60,000 nucleotides of DNA from Liolophura sinensis (GCF_032854445.1 NC_088305.1:29538628-29598627), one strand, 5' to 3'; positions 48,201-56,974 are shown, counted from the first letter of the stretch. Numbers and translations: made by a program. Notes: generated by a model not told the origin, from the sequence alone.

Positions 48201-51068
48201 TAGGCCAAAGAGAACACCTCTCGTGCTTAGAGCTTGCCCATAGAGAACGTCAGACGAATGACCTGGGCCAGAGACATCGTCATTCGTGTTCCGAACTAGC
48301 CCATAGAGAACGTCAAACGAATGAACTAGGCCAGAGAGAATATCAATCGTACTCAGAACTAACCCAGAGAGACCATCAAACGAATGACTTAGGCCATAGG
48401 CTTCGTCTATTATGTTCAGAATTAAACCAGAGAGAACGTCAAACGGATGATCTGGGCCACCACCATCTTCAGTCGTCTTCAGAACTAGCCAAGAGAGAAC
48501 ATCAAAGAGCTGAAGAAAACCATAGGGATCATCTACTAAACGTACGTTCAGAGCTAGCTCAGACAGATCGTCAAACAAATTACCTGTGCCAGAGGGATAG
48601 TCAGTCGTGTTCAGAGCTAGACCATGGAGAGTTTCGAACACAGCTATCCCACAGTGAAACTCGGACGAATTCGGTGGATCTACGCCTGTCAGAATTTAAA
48701 ATGGGCTCGGGGCTGATCCAAACAGAATCCGAAGCAAATGTAGAACACACCGACGCGGAATACAATGGAGGAGAGTTTGCTACTCCAAACGTATACCCCA
48801 GTCAGTATTATGGAGGGACAACATTGAGTCAAGGCGTACAAACTGACGAAGACGAAACAACGAATATCAATGGAATTTTTCAACGAACCGTGCGACAGCC
48901 GTTTGTTAAAACGAGAGATTTTTCCGGATCAACAACGGATGATAACGAATGGCCAGATTTATCCGATGCTGAGACAAATGTGGAAGATTCAAACCTGGAG
49001 GCAGATTTGGCGACAGCAAAACCGGCTGGCGATACTTCTCCTGGAGCACAAGTTAAGGAGCATGTGTCCCAAGCTGTGGATGGGGCACCAAAGGGGGGCG
49101 AAAGACACGCATCCGTCTTGAAGAAACAATCACCAAATTTCAAGCACATCAAAACACAAAACGGCCAACAGAGTTTGTCAGCGACTAAGGCCAAGAGAAG
49201 CCCCAGAGTCGCGCCACGAGTACGAGTGGCATCCTCCGAGACCGTCACCAGCAGATTGGAAATACCGGCATTCGGCAAGGTTTGGCGGGAACCGGAAGAG
49301 CGGGTAAGGCAAGCCGATGTTAGCCATGCAGGCAATTTCCAGCAAAACAAAAGCCCAGAAGACGGTCATATTGCCGAGGATGTAACGAGAGAACCAGATA
49401 AACCATCTGCTTACAACGAACCTTCAAACGACTGTAGTTCAATAGTCACAGGTAATTCCATGGACCAAAATCTCAATTGTCACAACTGTTCTATGTATGG
49501 CCACGCTTCGTCAGACTGTCTTCGTGAGCCTATTTCGTCGAGGTCCGAGGAAAAGGGTAAGAGTCAAAACGCTGACAGTTCAGCACTTCAGTCGAGGAAT
49601 AAACCTAGTATAGATTTTAATGGCGTACACGGGGAGCATGCACAAGCGCCTGACAGCGGAGTTTCACAAGTGCCGTCAGTGGTAGACGGCGGTGTATCAG
49701 CAACGCCCCCAACCGGCGAAGCTCACACTCAAACTGTTTTGTTCTCGGACATTTTGAGGATCAACATTCGGAGACAGCTTCAGACTGAGACAAGACGCTT
49801 CCACACTCGGCGTAGTCGGCTTCGGCTCAGATACGCCCGAGAATGTAAGTATTGGAGCGTCTTTGATGGCGTCCACACTACAAGCACCTTTCATAGCACC
49901 CAAACTCCAAACACTTTTAATAGTACCCAAACTCCAGACCTCGATATGGTGTTATATTGGACACTTGGAATGGCATGACTTCATCTAGGACACTATGGTA
50001 GTTCACTTTCGGAGAGAAATAGGATTACACTAGTACATGTCCTGGTAATATGTCTTTCGTTTAAACTTACGAATCGAGCAGTCGATCGTGTTTTAATTAC
50101 GAACTTCCGCCAAGCTAAAGGAACGCGCATGCGGTCGTTCGAAGATTTCTTCCTACGCAACCTTTCGTTGAGAATTTGTTTTGTATAGGCCTTCTTATAC
50201 TTGTTTTTTTTCATTTGAAATATAAGGTTGCTCTTGGGACCATTTGATTTCGTTGTCAGAGTCTATCTATCAAATAGTCAACGCGTTCCTTACTACATCT
50301 TGGAGGAAAGTCGAATATAAAGCATGGTGAACGTTGCTTCGACTTGGTCTATTAAAAATTTTAAACCGCTTGAATTACTGTTAAAAATGGTTATCGATGC
50401 AGGCTTTGACGTTTCTGCACTTTGGATGACTTAGAGAATCAGTGTATACCAAATAAGTGGAAGGGTTCGAGTTGTACAAGTCAGTGGAAGTAATAGTGAA
50501 CTCTAAATAAGGATAACTCAGCTGACCTTGGAACTAGTCCTTGACACACGAGAGTTTTGCAGAATGATGGTGTGTCTGTCCATTGCTGGCCACTTTCACA
50601 AACTTCGTAAATCAATCTTTCGTAACGCTTCTCGTAAATGACGTCTTATGGCACGATGACGTAAAAAACGTCGAAAAAAAGTTACGACAAATACGACTTA
50701 CGAAGTTTTGTGAAAGTGGTCCCAGCGTCTAAACCTTGTCTAAATATTGGTCACTATAATATATTACTGTTCCATGTTCAGTGTAAACATGGCGAGTGTG
50801 TTTTATTGGAACAGTGGAGAAGCTGAGACGGGAACTTGTAGGGAAGAACCAAATCCTGTCCTCCTTACAGCTCAAGATCCCTACCCTGGAGCAAGAGATC
50901 CACGGACTCAGGATGGAGAAGGCTGAGATAATCCGGGCCCTACAGGAGGAGAGAGGGAAAACCCTCACCCTGATGGGACGCTTAAAGGACGTGTACGACA
51001 GACTCATGGTGATCAACTCCGCCCAGCTGCTACAACAACAACATCTGCAGTTTGATCATTCCATGTAG
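45238..51068 (+). CDS. Unidentified membrane protein with zinc knuckle and coiled coil, five exons
   Basis: I rebuilt this gene from phase-matched GT-AG exons 45238-45338, 46170-46278, 47021-47096, 47934-49844 and 50815-51068, giving 816 residues. Residues 48-66 (ACGVVLLALYIVLC) and about 71-88 (IPTAFLALVTAVGLSGFL) form two hydrophobic helices joined by NYWPE: a hairpin or re-entrant pair. Residues about 165-350 carry a hydrophilic 21-residue repeat, consensus near SELAHRERQTNDLGQR. Residues 611-624 are a canonical zinc knuckle, CHNCSMYGHASSDC. Residues 733-816 form a Leu/Glu/Lys-rich coiled coil (EKLRRELVGKNQILSSLQ) ending at TAG 51066. Exon 4 has a second in-phase acceptor 15 bp upstream, at 47919. 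If the GTAAGT at 49845 is not used, the frame stops at 49978 without the coiled coil. I cannot name a family; a membrane-anchored scaffold that might bind nucleic acid or protein is inference only. Confidence 0.7.
45590..45655 (+). pseudogene. tRNA-derived fragment or SINE head in intron 1 of gene 3
   Basis: GGTCAGGCTCTTGGCCAACG then TCGCGTGTTTGAGTCCCGC resembles an anticodon-T-arm half with B box. The text behind it (GCAAAGGTCGGTAGTCCATC) looks like a SINE body. It is too short to classify. Confidence 0.4.
46310..46445 (+). mobile_element. Family C element copy in intron 2 of gene 3
   Basis: AAATTGACAAAGGGTCGAAT, ACGTGTGACCGTTTACC and TTCTGTCGTCGCTGTTATTG match the family order. It ends near TGTACTGTAGGC. 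Confidence 0.65.
46655..46907. mobile_element. Palindromic MITE family P, copy 4, intron 2 of gene 3
   Basis: The right end TTAACGGATTATTTTTTGAG is well kept and the left end ACTTAAAAATCTTTTTATAT is eroded. The internal boxes AATGTATTCTGTTATCAT and GGAATAATCTGCTAC are retained. Confidence 0.8.
47153..47396. mobile_element. Palindromic MITE family P, copy 5, intron 3 of gene 3
   Basis: This is the most diverged copy. The left end keeps AATAATCTGTTAAATTTAAC and the right end reads ATATTAACAGATTTATAT. The centre shows CAACATAAAGATTCTATTTG and ATTATGTTGAATGTGACACG. Confidence 0.65.
47399..47552. repeat. 53-bp tandem repeat, about three copies
   Basis: The unit is ATCAACAATGGTAACCATGA then AAAATGTTAAACCGGTACACATGT, with variants. 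It directly follows MITE copy 5, so it may have grown from the end of that insertion. Confidence 0.8.
47683..47755 (+). mobile_element. Family A SINE, internal fragment in intron 3 of gene 3
   Basis: It keeps TCTCTCCGACCGTGCGTGGT, AAGGTCTGACAGCAACCGG and GTGGGTTTCCGCCGGGG, then stops. It lacks both head and tail. Confidence 0.75.
48145..48700 (+). repeat. Coding 63-bp (21-residue) repeats inside exon 4 of gene 3
   Basis: About eight units start SEL and contain HRERQTNDL or variants. Nucleotide divergence between units is high while the SEL, Q-T-N/D-D-L and Q-R/H-R positions persist, as expected for repeats under protein-level constraint. The minus strand is open over the same span only as a consequence. 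Confidence 0.85.
50588..50724. mobile_element. MITE family Q, copy 1, in the last intron of gene 3
   Basis: Terminal inverted repeats GGCCACTTTCACAAACTTCG and CGAAGTTTTGTGAAAGTGGT, then CCC. Matching continues inward for about 40 bp with mismatches. It has no coding capacity. Confidence 0.88.
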
Positions 51069-51415
51069 GCTAGCTTCCGGGACGCTAAATGTAGAGTGTG
51101 TGGACAATGCATGTAATGTTGGAATTAGGGTATATCCGAAACAACTCAGAATATCTAGAGACTAATTTTCATTTCGAATAGTTAAAACAATTGAGATGTT
51201 TGTTTTGTGAAAGAAGAAACACAATAATGGTGGTATCATGAAAGGACACGCATATTCACAGTGCGTTGTACGTGGCATTTTCTGACGGTTTTCGGCGCTA
51301 TAAAGTCTTTACGCAGTTACCATGTATTTCTCTCATCGGTCATCATTTGTACGTTGGAAATATCATGTATTGGACCAACATTCTTTGAATAAAAATATCA
51401 TTTTAAGAGAGATGG
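51069..51415 (+). terminator. 3' UTR and poly(A) signal of gene 3
   Basis: An AATAAA hexamer lies at 51388-51393, about 320 bp behind the TAG stop, inside TTTGAATAAAAATATC. It is the only good signal before the MITE and SINE cluster and supports the gene ending here. Confidence 0.65.
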
Positions 51416-51523
51416 CGGATGCCGTTCTTCTGCTTATGATGGGCCTACATCCGTTAAGCGAAAAATCTCACGGATATTTCGTCTCCCAGCTCCCTTAAGC
51501 TTTTAACGGAATTGTGTAGGCCA

Positions 51524-51650
51524 GGGCCCTCTTCCACAAAACTTCGTAAATCAGTTCTTTTTAACTTTTCTCGTAAATGACGTCGCCTTATGGCAATTTA
51601 ACCTAGACAACGTCTTTTAGGAAAACGTTTGGTTTCTGAAAGTGGTCCCC
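51524..51650. mobile_element. MITE family Q, copy 2, downstream of gene 3
   Basis: GGGCCCTCTTCCACAAAACT and TTTCTGAAAGTGGTCCCCAC are the ends. The centre (CTCGTAAATGACGTCGCCTT, ATGGCA) matches copy 1 (CTCGTAAATGACGTC, TTATGGCA). Confidence 0.85.
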
Positions 51651-51702
51651 ACTCTTTGTTGGTGCATAAACTCGTGACATGATTTTGCATTTTGCATATT
51701 TT

Positions 51703-51982
51703 GTTTATTTATTTACTTATTCATTTATTTATATATATGATTGGTGTTTTACGTCCTAGTCAAGAATATTTCACTTATACGACGGCGGCCAGCATTATGG
51801 TTGGAGGAAACCGGGCAGAGCCCGGACGAAACCCACGACCATCCGCAGGTTGCTGACAGACCTTCCCACGTACGGCCGGAGAGGAAGCCAGCATGAGCTC
51901 ACATCGACCGCATTAGTGAGAGGCTCCTGGGTCGATACGCTGCACTAGCGCGCTAACCAACTGAGCCACGGAAGCCCCAGCA
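51703..51982 (-). mobile_element. Family A SINE, full length, minus strand
   Basis: It is complete from the tail (TTATATATATGATTGGTGTT on the plus strand) to the tRNA head (TAACCAACTGAGCCACGGAA). Together with the plus copy 84 bp further on it makes a large inverted pair. Confidence 0.97.
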
Positions 51983-52065
51983 TGGTCATGTAAACCGTTG
52001 CTTAAATGATCAAGAATAAATGCTATTATATAATGGTTCTCCATCTTTCTATTCTCCTTTTGGCG

Positions 52066-52340
52066 GGGGCCTCCGTGGCTCAGTTGGTTAGCGCGCTAGC
52101 GCAGCGTAATGACCCAGGAATCTCTCACCAGTGCGGTCGCTGTGAGTTCAAGTCCAGCTCATGCTGGCTTCCTCTCCGGTTGTACGTGGGAAGGTCTGAC
52201 AGCAACCTGCGGATGATCGTGGGTTTCCCCCGGGCTCTGCCCGGTTTCCTCCCACCATAATGCTGACCGCCGTCGTATAAGTGAAATATTCTTGAGTATG
52301 GTGTAAAACACCAATCAAATAAATAAATAAATAAATATTC
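52066..52340 (+). mobile_element. Family A SINE, full length, reference copy
   Basis: The head is CTCCGTGGCTCAGTTGGTTA with an A box (TGGCTCAGTTGG) and TAGCGCGCTAGCGCAGCG, then the B box GAGTTCAAGTCC. The body has TGCTGGCTTCCTCTCCGG, the core GGGTTTCCCCCGGGCTCTGC and TAATGCTGACCGCCGTCGTA, with the end ATTCTTGAGTATGGTGTAAA and a (AAAT)n tail. The polymerase III promoter boxes mark it as tRNA-derived; copying by a LINE partner is inferred from what is known of SINEs. Confidence 0.97.
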
Positions 52341-52344
52341 TCCT

Positions 52345-52490
52345 TTTGAAGATCTTCTGGGAGCCCGCTGATGGTGATGGGTTTCCTTCGGGCTCTGTCT
52401 GGATTCCTCCGCAAATAACATTGGCCGGCATCGTATTAGTGAAATATTCTTGAGTATGGCGTAATACACCAATAAAATAAATAAATATAT
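52345..52490 (+). mobile_element. Family A SINE, diverged second copy in tandem
   Basis: It follows the reference copy directly. It starts near GATCTTCTGGGAGCCCGCTG, keeps GGGTTTCCTTCGGGCTCTGT and ends AATAAAATAAATAAATAT. It is clearly older than its neighbour. Confidence 0.88.
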
Positions 52491-52682
52491 GTTTTTGGAT
52501 AACAAAGGTGCGTGTTTAACCAATAATTGACTTCATACAGACACTCCAAAATTAGACAGACAGACAATCGCATATTCGTTTACACTACTAATCACATTCC
52601 AGTGATCAGGCCACCAAACAAGGGTATCTGCGATCCAAACAACTGACACAACCGGTCCCTCCTTCCAATTATGTTGGAGTGG

Positions 52683-52775
52683 GTGAGTGAGTGCTTGGGG
52701 TTTAACATCGTACTTAGCAATTTTTCAATCATATGACGACGAAGGAGTCCTTATAGTCCTGCAAAAAGGAGGCAC
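52683..52775 (-). mobile_element. Family B SINE, tail fragment
   Basis: GTGAGTGCTTGGGGTTTAAC, ATCGTACTTAGCAATTTTTC and CATATGACGACGAAGGAGTC match the tail side of the copy at 56113. Confidence 0.8.
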
Positions 52776-52779
52776 ATTA

Positions 52780-53425
52780 CACGATAATTTACTGTTGGGT
52801 TTCGACAATTTTACGTTTTGTTAATTTGTCAACTTTTGCAGGCAAAACTGGCTGCTCAACAAAATTTGTATTTAATTTTTTGGAATTTATGATTACGAAT
52901 AATTTGTATTATACATATACATCCATTTTATACTTATAAAATAGAAACTACGCAGAGGCTTCGTATTCGAAAACAATATTTTTCTCATAAACTAAAATAA
53001 GATGAAAAAAATGTCTAAATAATCTATATTTTCAAATACATCTGTTACAGAAAACAAATAAAACTGCATACGATGCCTGTAAACCGACTCAAATTGAATA
53101 CGTTATGGCATGCACGAGTTGATACTGTGAATCATAGTAAGCTATAACCAGTCTGCCATGCTGAAACATTTCAACCAGTCAAACTGAGCATGTTGGTAGA
53201 AGCTACAAGACGATATTATTTAAGACGATGGGAATTTTGCCCGTCGGGGATTTTGTCCGCGAGGTTCCTGTCCGCGAGGTTTTTTTTCGCGGGGTTTTTG
53301 TCCGCCGGGGCTTTTGTCCTGGATTACATCGGGGTCGGTCGGATTATATTGGCACTGTAACTGCCTCTCTCCTCGTACAGGATTTCGTGTAGTCTTCCGC
53401 TCAGGTCAAACGTTAAGCGAATGAC
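52780..53425. other. Spacer with a short G/T-rich repeat
   Basis: At 53228-53330 a 16-17 bp motif (TTTTGTCCGCGAGGTT and variants) is repeated about five times. The rest is AT-rich with no gene. Confidence 0.5.
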
Positions 53426-53569
53426 AAATGTTTAAAGATCGGAGGACCAGGTTCAAAGATAAGATGTCAAACATTCTGATTGACCGATGGACAGGCAGAA
53501 CGACTGATTTCTAGACCAGAGACGTCTAATAAATTGCAATTAACATCACTGTTTTTTTTTTACCTAATT

Positions 53570-53750
53570 CTGCTTCAGCCATGGTAATTGGGGGCGTGCA
53601 ATTTGCTATTATTTATGCATTTAAATGAAATTAGAATAAAACTCTAACTCACATAAACTGACAAGAGGCCGTATTTTACCGGTTACGTGTGATCACGCTG
53701 TCGTCGCTGCTCTGGTTTTGCTCTATATGCTGTACGTGTACCATACTGTC
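53570..53750 (+). mobile_element. Family C element leading into the 48-bp array
   Basis: CTTCAGCCATGGTAATTGGG, AAACTGACAAGAGGCCGTAT and ACCGGTTACGTGTGATCACG follow the family order. The terminal CGCTGTCGTCGCTGCTCTGG box continues without a break into the minisatellite. Confidence 0.75.
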
Positions 53751-54462
53751 ATCTCTACTCTGGTTTTTCTCCCTATGCTGTATATCTATCACACTGTGGT
53801 CGCTGCCCTGGTTTTTCTCCCTGTGCTGCACGTCTATCACACTGTCGACGCTACTCTGGTTTTACACTCTATGCTGTACATCTATCACGCTGTCGTCGCT
53901 ACTCTGCTTTTTCTCTCTATGCTGCACGTCTATCATACTGTCGTCGCTGCTCTGTTTTTACACTGTATGCTGTACATCTATCGCACTGTCGTCGCTACTC
54001 TGGTTTTACACTCTATGCTGTACATCTATCGCACTGTCGTCGCTACTCTGGTTTTACACTCTATGCTGTACGTCTATCACGCTGTCGTCGCTACTCTGGT
54101 TTTACACTCTATGTTGTACGTCTATCACGCTGTCGTCACTGCTGTGGTTTTACTCTCTATGCTGTACGTCTATCGCACTGTCGTCGCTGTTCTGGTTTTA
54201 CACTCTATGCTGTACGTCTATCGCACTGTCGTCGCTACTCTGGTTTTACACTCTATGCTGTACGTCTATCACGCTGTCGTCGCTACTCTGGTTTTACACT
54301 CTATGCTGTACGTCTTTCACGCTGTCGTCGCTGCTATGGTTTTACTCTCTATGCTGTACGTCTATCACACTGTCGTCGATGCTCTGTTTTTACACTCTGT
54401 GCTGTACGTCTATCGCACTGTGGTCGCTACTCTGGTTTTCTCTCTGTGCTATGCGTCTTAAT
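53690..54462. repeat. 48-bp minisatellite, about 16 copies, grown from the family C end
   Basis: The unit is CACGCTGTCGTCGCTACTCT then GGTTTTACACTCTATGCTGTACGTCTAT. It matches the single copy at the end of the family C element at 23085. With a 16-codon period two forward frames are open over almost the whole array, giving hydrophobic 278- and 247-codon false ORFs. Confidence 0.95.
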
Positions 54463-54656
54463 TATGGCCACGAGTTGTTTGCATCTGAAGCTTGGTTCAA
54501 GTCGATCTGTTGTGCGAAAAGTTAGTCATGCGTGTCTTGTCGGTTTTACCTTGTAAGCCTACATATCCTTCTTTATCGTCCTACATGGCATTTATACTTT
54601 TAAAGATCGGAGTACCAGGTTAAAGATAACATGTCCAAAATTTTGATTGATCGACC

Positions 54657-54709
54657 GACTCGAAATCCAATGGGCAACGCCAGCCCAAGTTCGAATCCTC
54701 CTCGCAGCG
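54657..54709 (+). pseudogene. tRNA-Ser(CGA) 3'-part pseudogene
   Basis: GACTCGAAATCCAATGGG (anticodon arm, CGA) is followed by a variable arm, an intact T-loop AGTTCGAATCC and CTCGCAGCGG. The 5' half is replaced by a segment also found at 53429-53500. Confidence 0.8.
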
Positions 54710-54895
54710 GTGGAAGGTTTTGTAAAACATATTTTTTAAATTCTTTTTTCTTGCAGGCTAACGGACTGAGATATAGTTACGGAAATTTTCCCAGCCTTGC
54801 TTCATTCTCTCAACCCAGATAATATTTTATTCAAAAATAACTTTTTTGCAACTTTCACGGAATATCTTTACTTTGAATTTTCACTTTATTTCTCG

Positions 54896-54922
54896 CAGTT
54901 TCGAACCCTGCTCGCAGCGATT
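54896..54922 (+). pseudogene. tRNA-Ser 3'-end fragment
   Basis: GCAGTTTCGAACCCTGCTCG then CAGCG is the T arm plus 3' acceptor strand only, with a perfect T-stem. Confidence 0.7.
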
Positions 54923-55138
54923 CTTTTTCATTTGGTCTTTTGCAAATTCCACTACTTCCCGTTTTGGACTTGGTGCTTTGCATCTTTAAACTACTCTAAA
55001 TTTAGACATCACAAGATCATTTTTCTTGCATACAATGCGGTTGTCAAGAGAAATTAGCTGGCATTTAGCCAAGTAAAATTACCTAAGCTCTGATCAATGC
55101 TCGAGAGTAATGAATAGTTGGGCGTTGTCTTTTAAAGA

Positions 55139-55220
55139 GATGTGATGGCTAAGTGGTTAATGTGTTGGACTCGAAATCCAATGGGTAATTCCCACGCAGT
55201 TTCTAACCTTACTCGCAGCG
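55139..55220 (+). pseudogene. tRNA-Ser(CGA) pseudogene, full length but decayed
   Basis: The order is complete: TGTGATGGCTAAGTGGTTAA (acceptor and D arm), TTGGACTCGAAATCCAA (perfect 5-bp anticodon stem, CGA), a variable arm, and a T arm with a broken loop (AGTTTCTAACCTTAC). The mismatched acceptor and T arm argue against function. Confidence 0.8.
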
Positions 55221-55572
55221 GAAGAATGTTTTCTAAAACATATTTTTTGTAAAACATAATTTTTAAATTCTTATTTCTTGCAAGCTCACAGGCTGAAATG
55301 TGCCTTGGGAAACTTTCCTGGCTTTGTTCCATTCTCACCAGCAAGGAAATATTTTATGGAAAAATAACTTTTTTTTGCAACTTTCACGAGGTTAATTTAC
55401 CTTGAACACGCACATAGAAGATGATTTTTGATAAAATCACATTAAAGTAAATCACATTTATCATAAACATCCAAGCGGCTGTCAGCAGAAATGAAGTAGC
55501 AACTAGTTAAAAGAAATGAACTAATCTCTGGTCAATACTTGAGAGTAATGGATATTTAGGCGCTGTTTTTAT

Positions 55573-55603
55573 CACAGCTGTGATGGCCGAGTGGTTACGG
55601 CGG
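55573..55603 (+). pseudogene. tRNA-Ser 5'-half fragment
   Basis: GCTGTGATGGCCGAGTGGTT is the intact acceptor 5' strand and D arm of the same tRNA type. The sequence departs after ACGGCGGATG. Confidence 0.75.
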
Positions 55604-55745
55604 ATGTTCAGTGTAGGCACTGGACACAGACCTCTATTACAACTTCCGTTTTTCGGGAGGGACGAATGTAATTCTGTGTATTTTAGGGTGTAAAGTCTTT
55701 TTTTTTAATAATGAAAGTTTAAAATTCTGGGCGAGAGGACACAGG

Positions 55746-56117
55746 GAAACAGGTGATGATGAGGCTGCGAGTGACGTCCCCTTGGCATTGCTAGGCACCC
55801 GTCCCATCTGCCGGCATAGAAAGGTCCAGATTTTAACGGTCAACCTATGTCAACTTTTATTGATTCTTACTCACAGGCTGCTCCAGGTGTGCACCAAAGC
55901 TTATTGGGCACGGAGAGAGTGAGCGAGAGAGGAAACAGGTGATGATGAGGCTGCGAGTGACGTCCCCTTGGCATTGCTAGGCACCCGTCACATCTGCCGG
56001 CATAGAAAGGTCCAGATTTTAACGGTCAACCTATGTCAAGACTTTTATTGATTCTTACTCACAGGCTGCTCCAGGTGTGCACCAAAGCTTATTGGGCACG
56101 GAGAGAGTGAGCGAGTG
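55746..56117. repeat. Recent tandem duplication, 186-bp unit, two copies
   Basis: Units start GAAACAGGTGATGATGAGGC at 55746 and 55932 and are nearly identical (a C/A change and a small insertion). The second copy runs into the family B SINE tail (GAGTGCTTGGGGTTTAACG). Confidence 0.92.
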
Positions 56118-56462
56118 CTTGGGGTTTAACGTCGTACTAAACAATTTATCAGTCATATGACGACGAAGGAATCTTTAGAGCGCATGTAATGTGCCTCCTT
56201 GTTGCTGGACGGATTTCCACTGCTCTTTTATCTAGTGCTGCTTCACTGAGACGCCTTACGGTAGGCCAGTAGGCCAGTGTAGGCCATTACACTGATACGG
56301 GTCAACCAGTCGTTGCACTATCCCCTTCATGCTGAACGCCAAGCGAGGAGGTTACAACTTCCTCTTTAAGGTCTTACGTGTGACTCGACCCAGGATTGAC
56401 CTTGGATCTACCACTCCCGAAGCGGACGCTCTACCAACTGTACTATTGGGGCTGGTACTATT
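56113..56462 (-). mobile_element. Family B SINE, most complete copy
   Basis: On the minus strand a tRNA-like head (A-box side AGTACAGTTGGTAGAGCGTC, anticodon-like CGCTTCGGGAGTGG, B-box side CTGGGTCGAGTCAC) leads to a body and a tail that reads GTTAAACCCCAAGCACTC. Confidence 0.8.
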
Positions 56463-56464
56463 GT

Positions 56465-56970
56465 CCACGGAATGTTTGGGACTGAGCTACTGCGCTAAAC
56501 GTTAACATTGTCGCTTATGGAAAATAATAGGGTCTGTGGCCAACTGAGGTGATCGGACCTGTTTTTGGAGTTGCGAGTTGTTGATGTTGTAAGCGTTGTT
56601 TCCCGAATCGATATTCTCGGAGTGGACGATCTTACCAGAAGGATTTATCGCTGCTTGTGGAGATTAGAAATAACTCTGAAAGTCGAAAGTCATTTTGACT
56701 CGACATTTCTGCATTCTGTGTTTACCGTCATTACAAGAGAATTTCGCTTTTCAGAGTTATAATACTTGTGTATTGCGTATATACATTGGGTTTCGTCTAT
56801 CCTGGCTGTAATCGTCTTAGTCTAAATCCGCGTTCACACGGCGCAATTTGTCGTATCGACAGATCGAATTCGACACGTGGAATAGTACAAGTTTATTTAA
56901 TAAGCCATGTTCAGACGACACGATTTGTCGAATGTTACAATCGTATCATATTTTCCTTGGACTAGTCGAA
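56465..56970. other. No gene seen
   Basis: Two related segments near 56825-56870 and 56905-56940 (GTTCACACGGCGCAATTTGT and GTTCAGACGACACGATTTGT) suggest a short old duplication. Nothing else is seen. Confidence 0.4.
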
Positions 56971-56974
56971 TCCG

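Larger units (their letters stand above)
54640..55605. repeat. Tandem units of about 450-480 bp, each with a tRNA-Ser relic
   Basis: Behind each tRNA relic come shared blocks: AAAACATATTTTTT, TTTCTTGCA(G/A)GCT, ATTTTAT(T/G)(C/G)AAAAATAACT and TTTGCAACTTTCACG. Upstream blocks are also shared: CT(G/C)(T/A)GATCAATGCTCGAGAGTAATG and GGTCAATACTTGAGAGTAATG, with AT(A/T)GTTGGGCG or TTTAGGCG. It is a decayed tandem array of tRNA-Ser genes with their flanks, or of a tRNA-Ser-derived SINE. Confidence 0.7.

Noticed and set aside
47928-48641. 237-codon minus-strand frame
   Set aside because: It lies opposite the coding repeats of gene 3 exon 4, which has phase-matched splice sites; the minus frame has no such support.
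47894-49978. Retrotransposon Gag as the explanation of the 694-codon frame
   Set aside because: The zinc knuckle fits, but there is no RT, protease or LTR, and flanking exons join in phase; kept only as a possible origin of the domain.
53689-54525. 278-codon and overlapping 247-codon hydrophobic frames
   Set aside because: Both are products of a 48-bp minisatellite with a 16-codon period; they share the same DNA and have no splice or promoter context.
55139-55220. Functional tRNA-Ser(CGA) gene
   Set aside because: The acceptor stem and T-loop are mutated although the anticodon stem is perfect; called a pseudogene.
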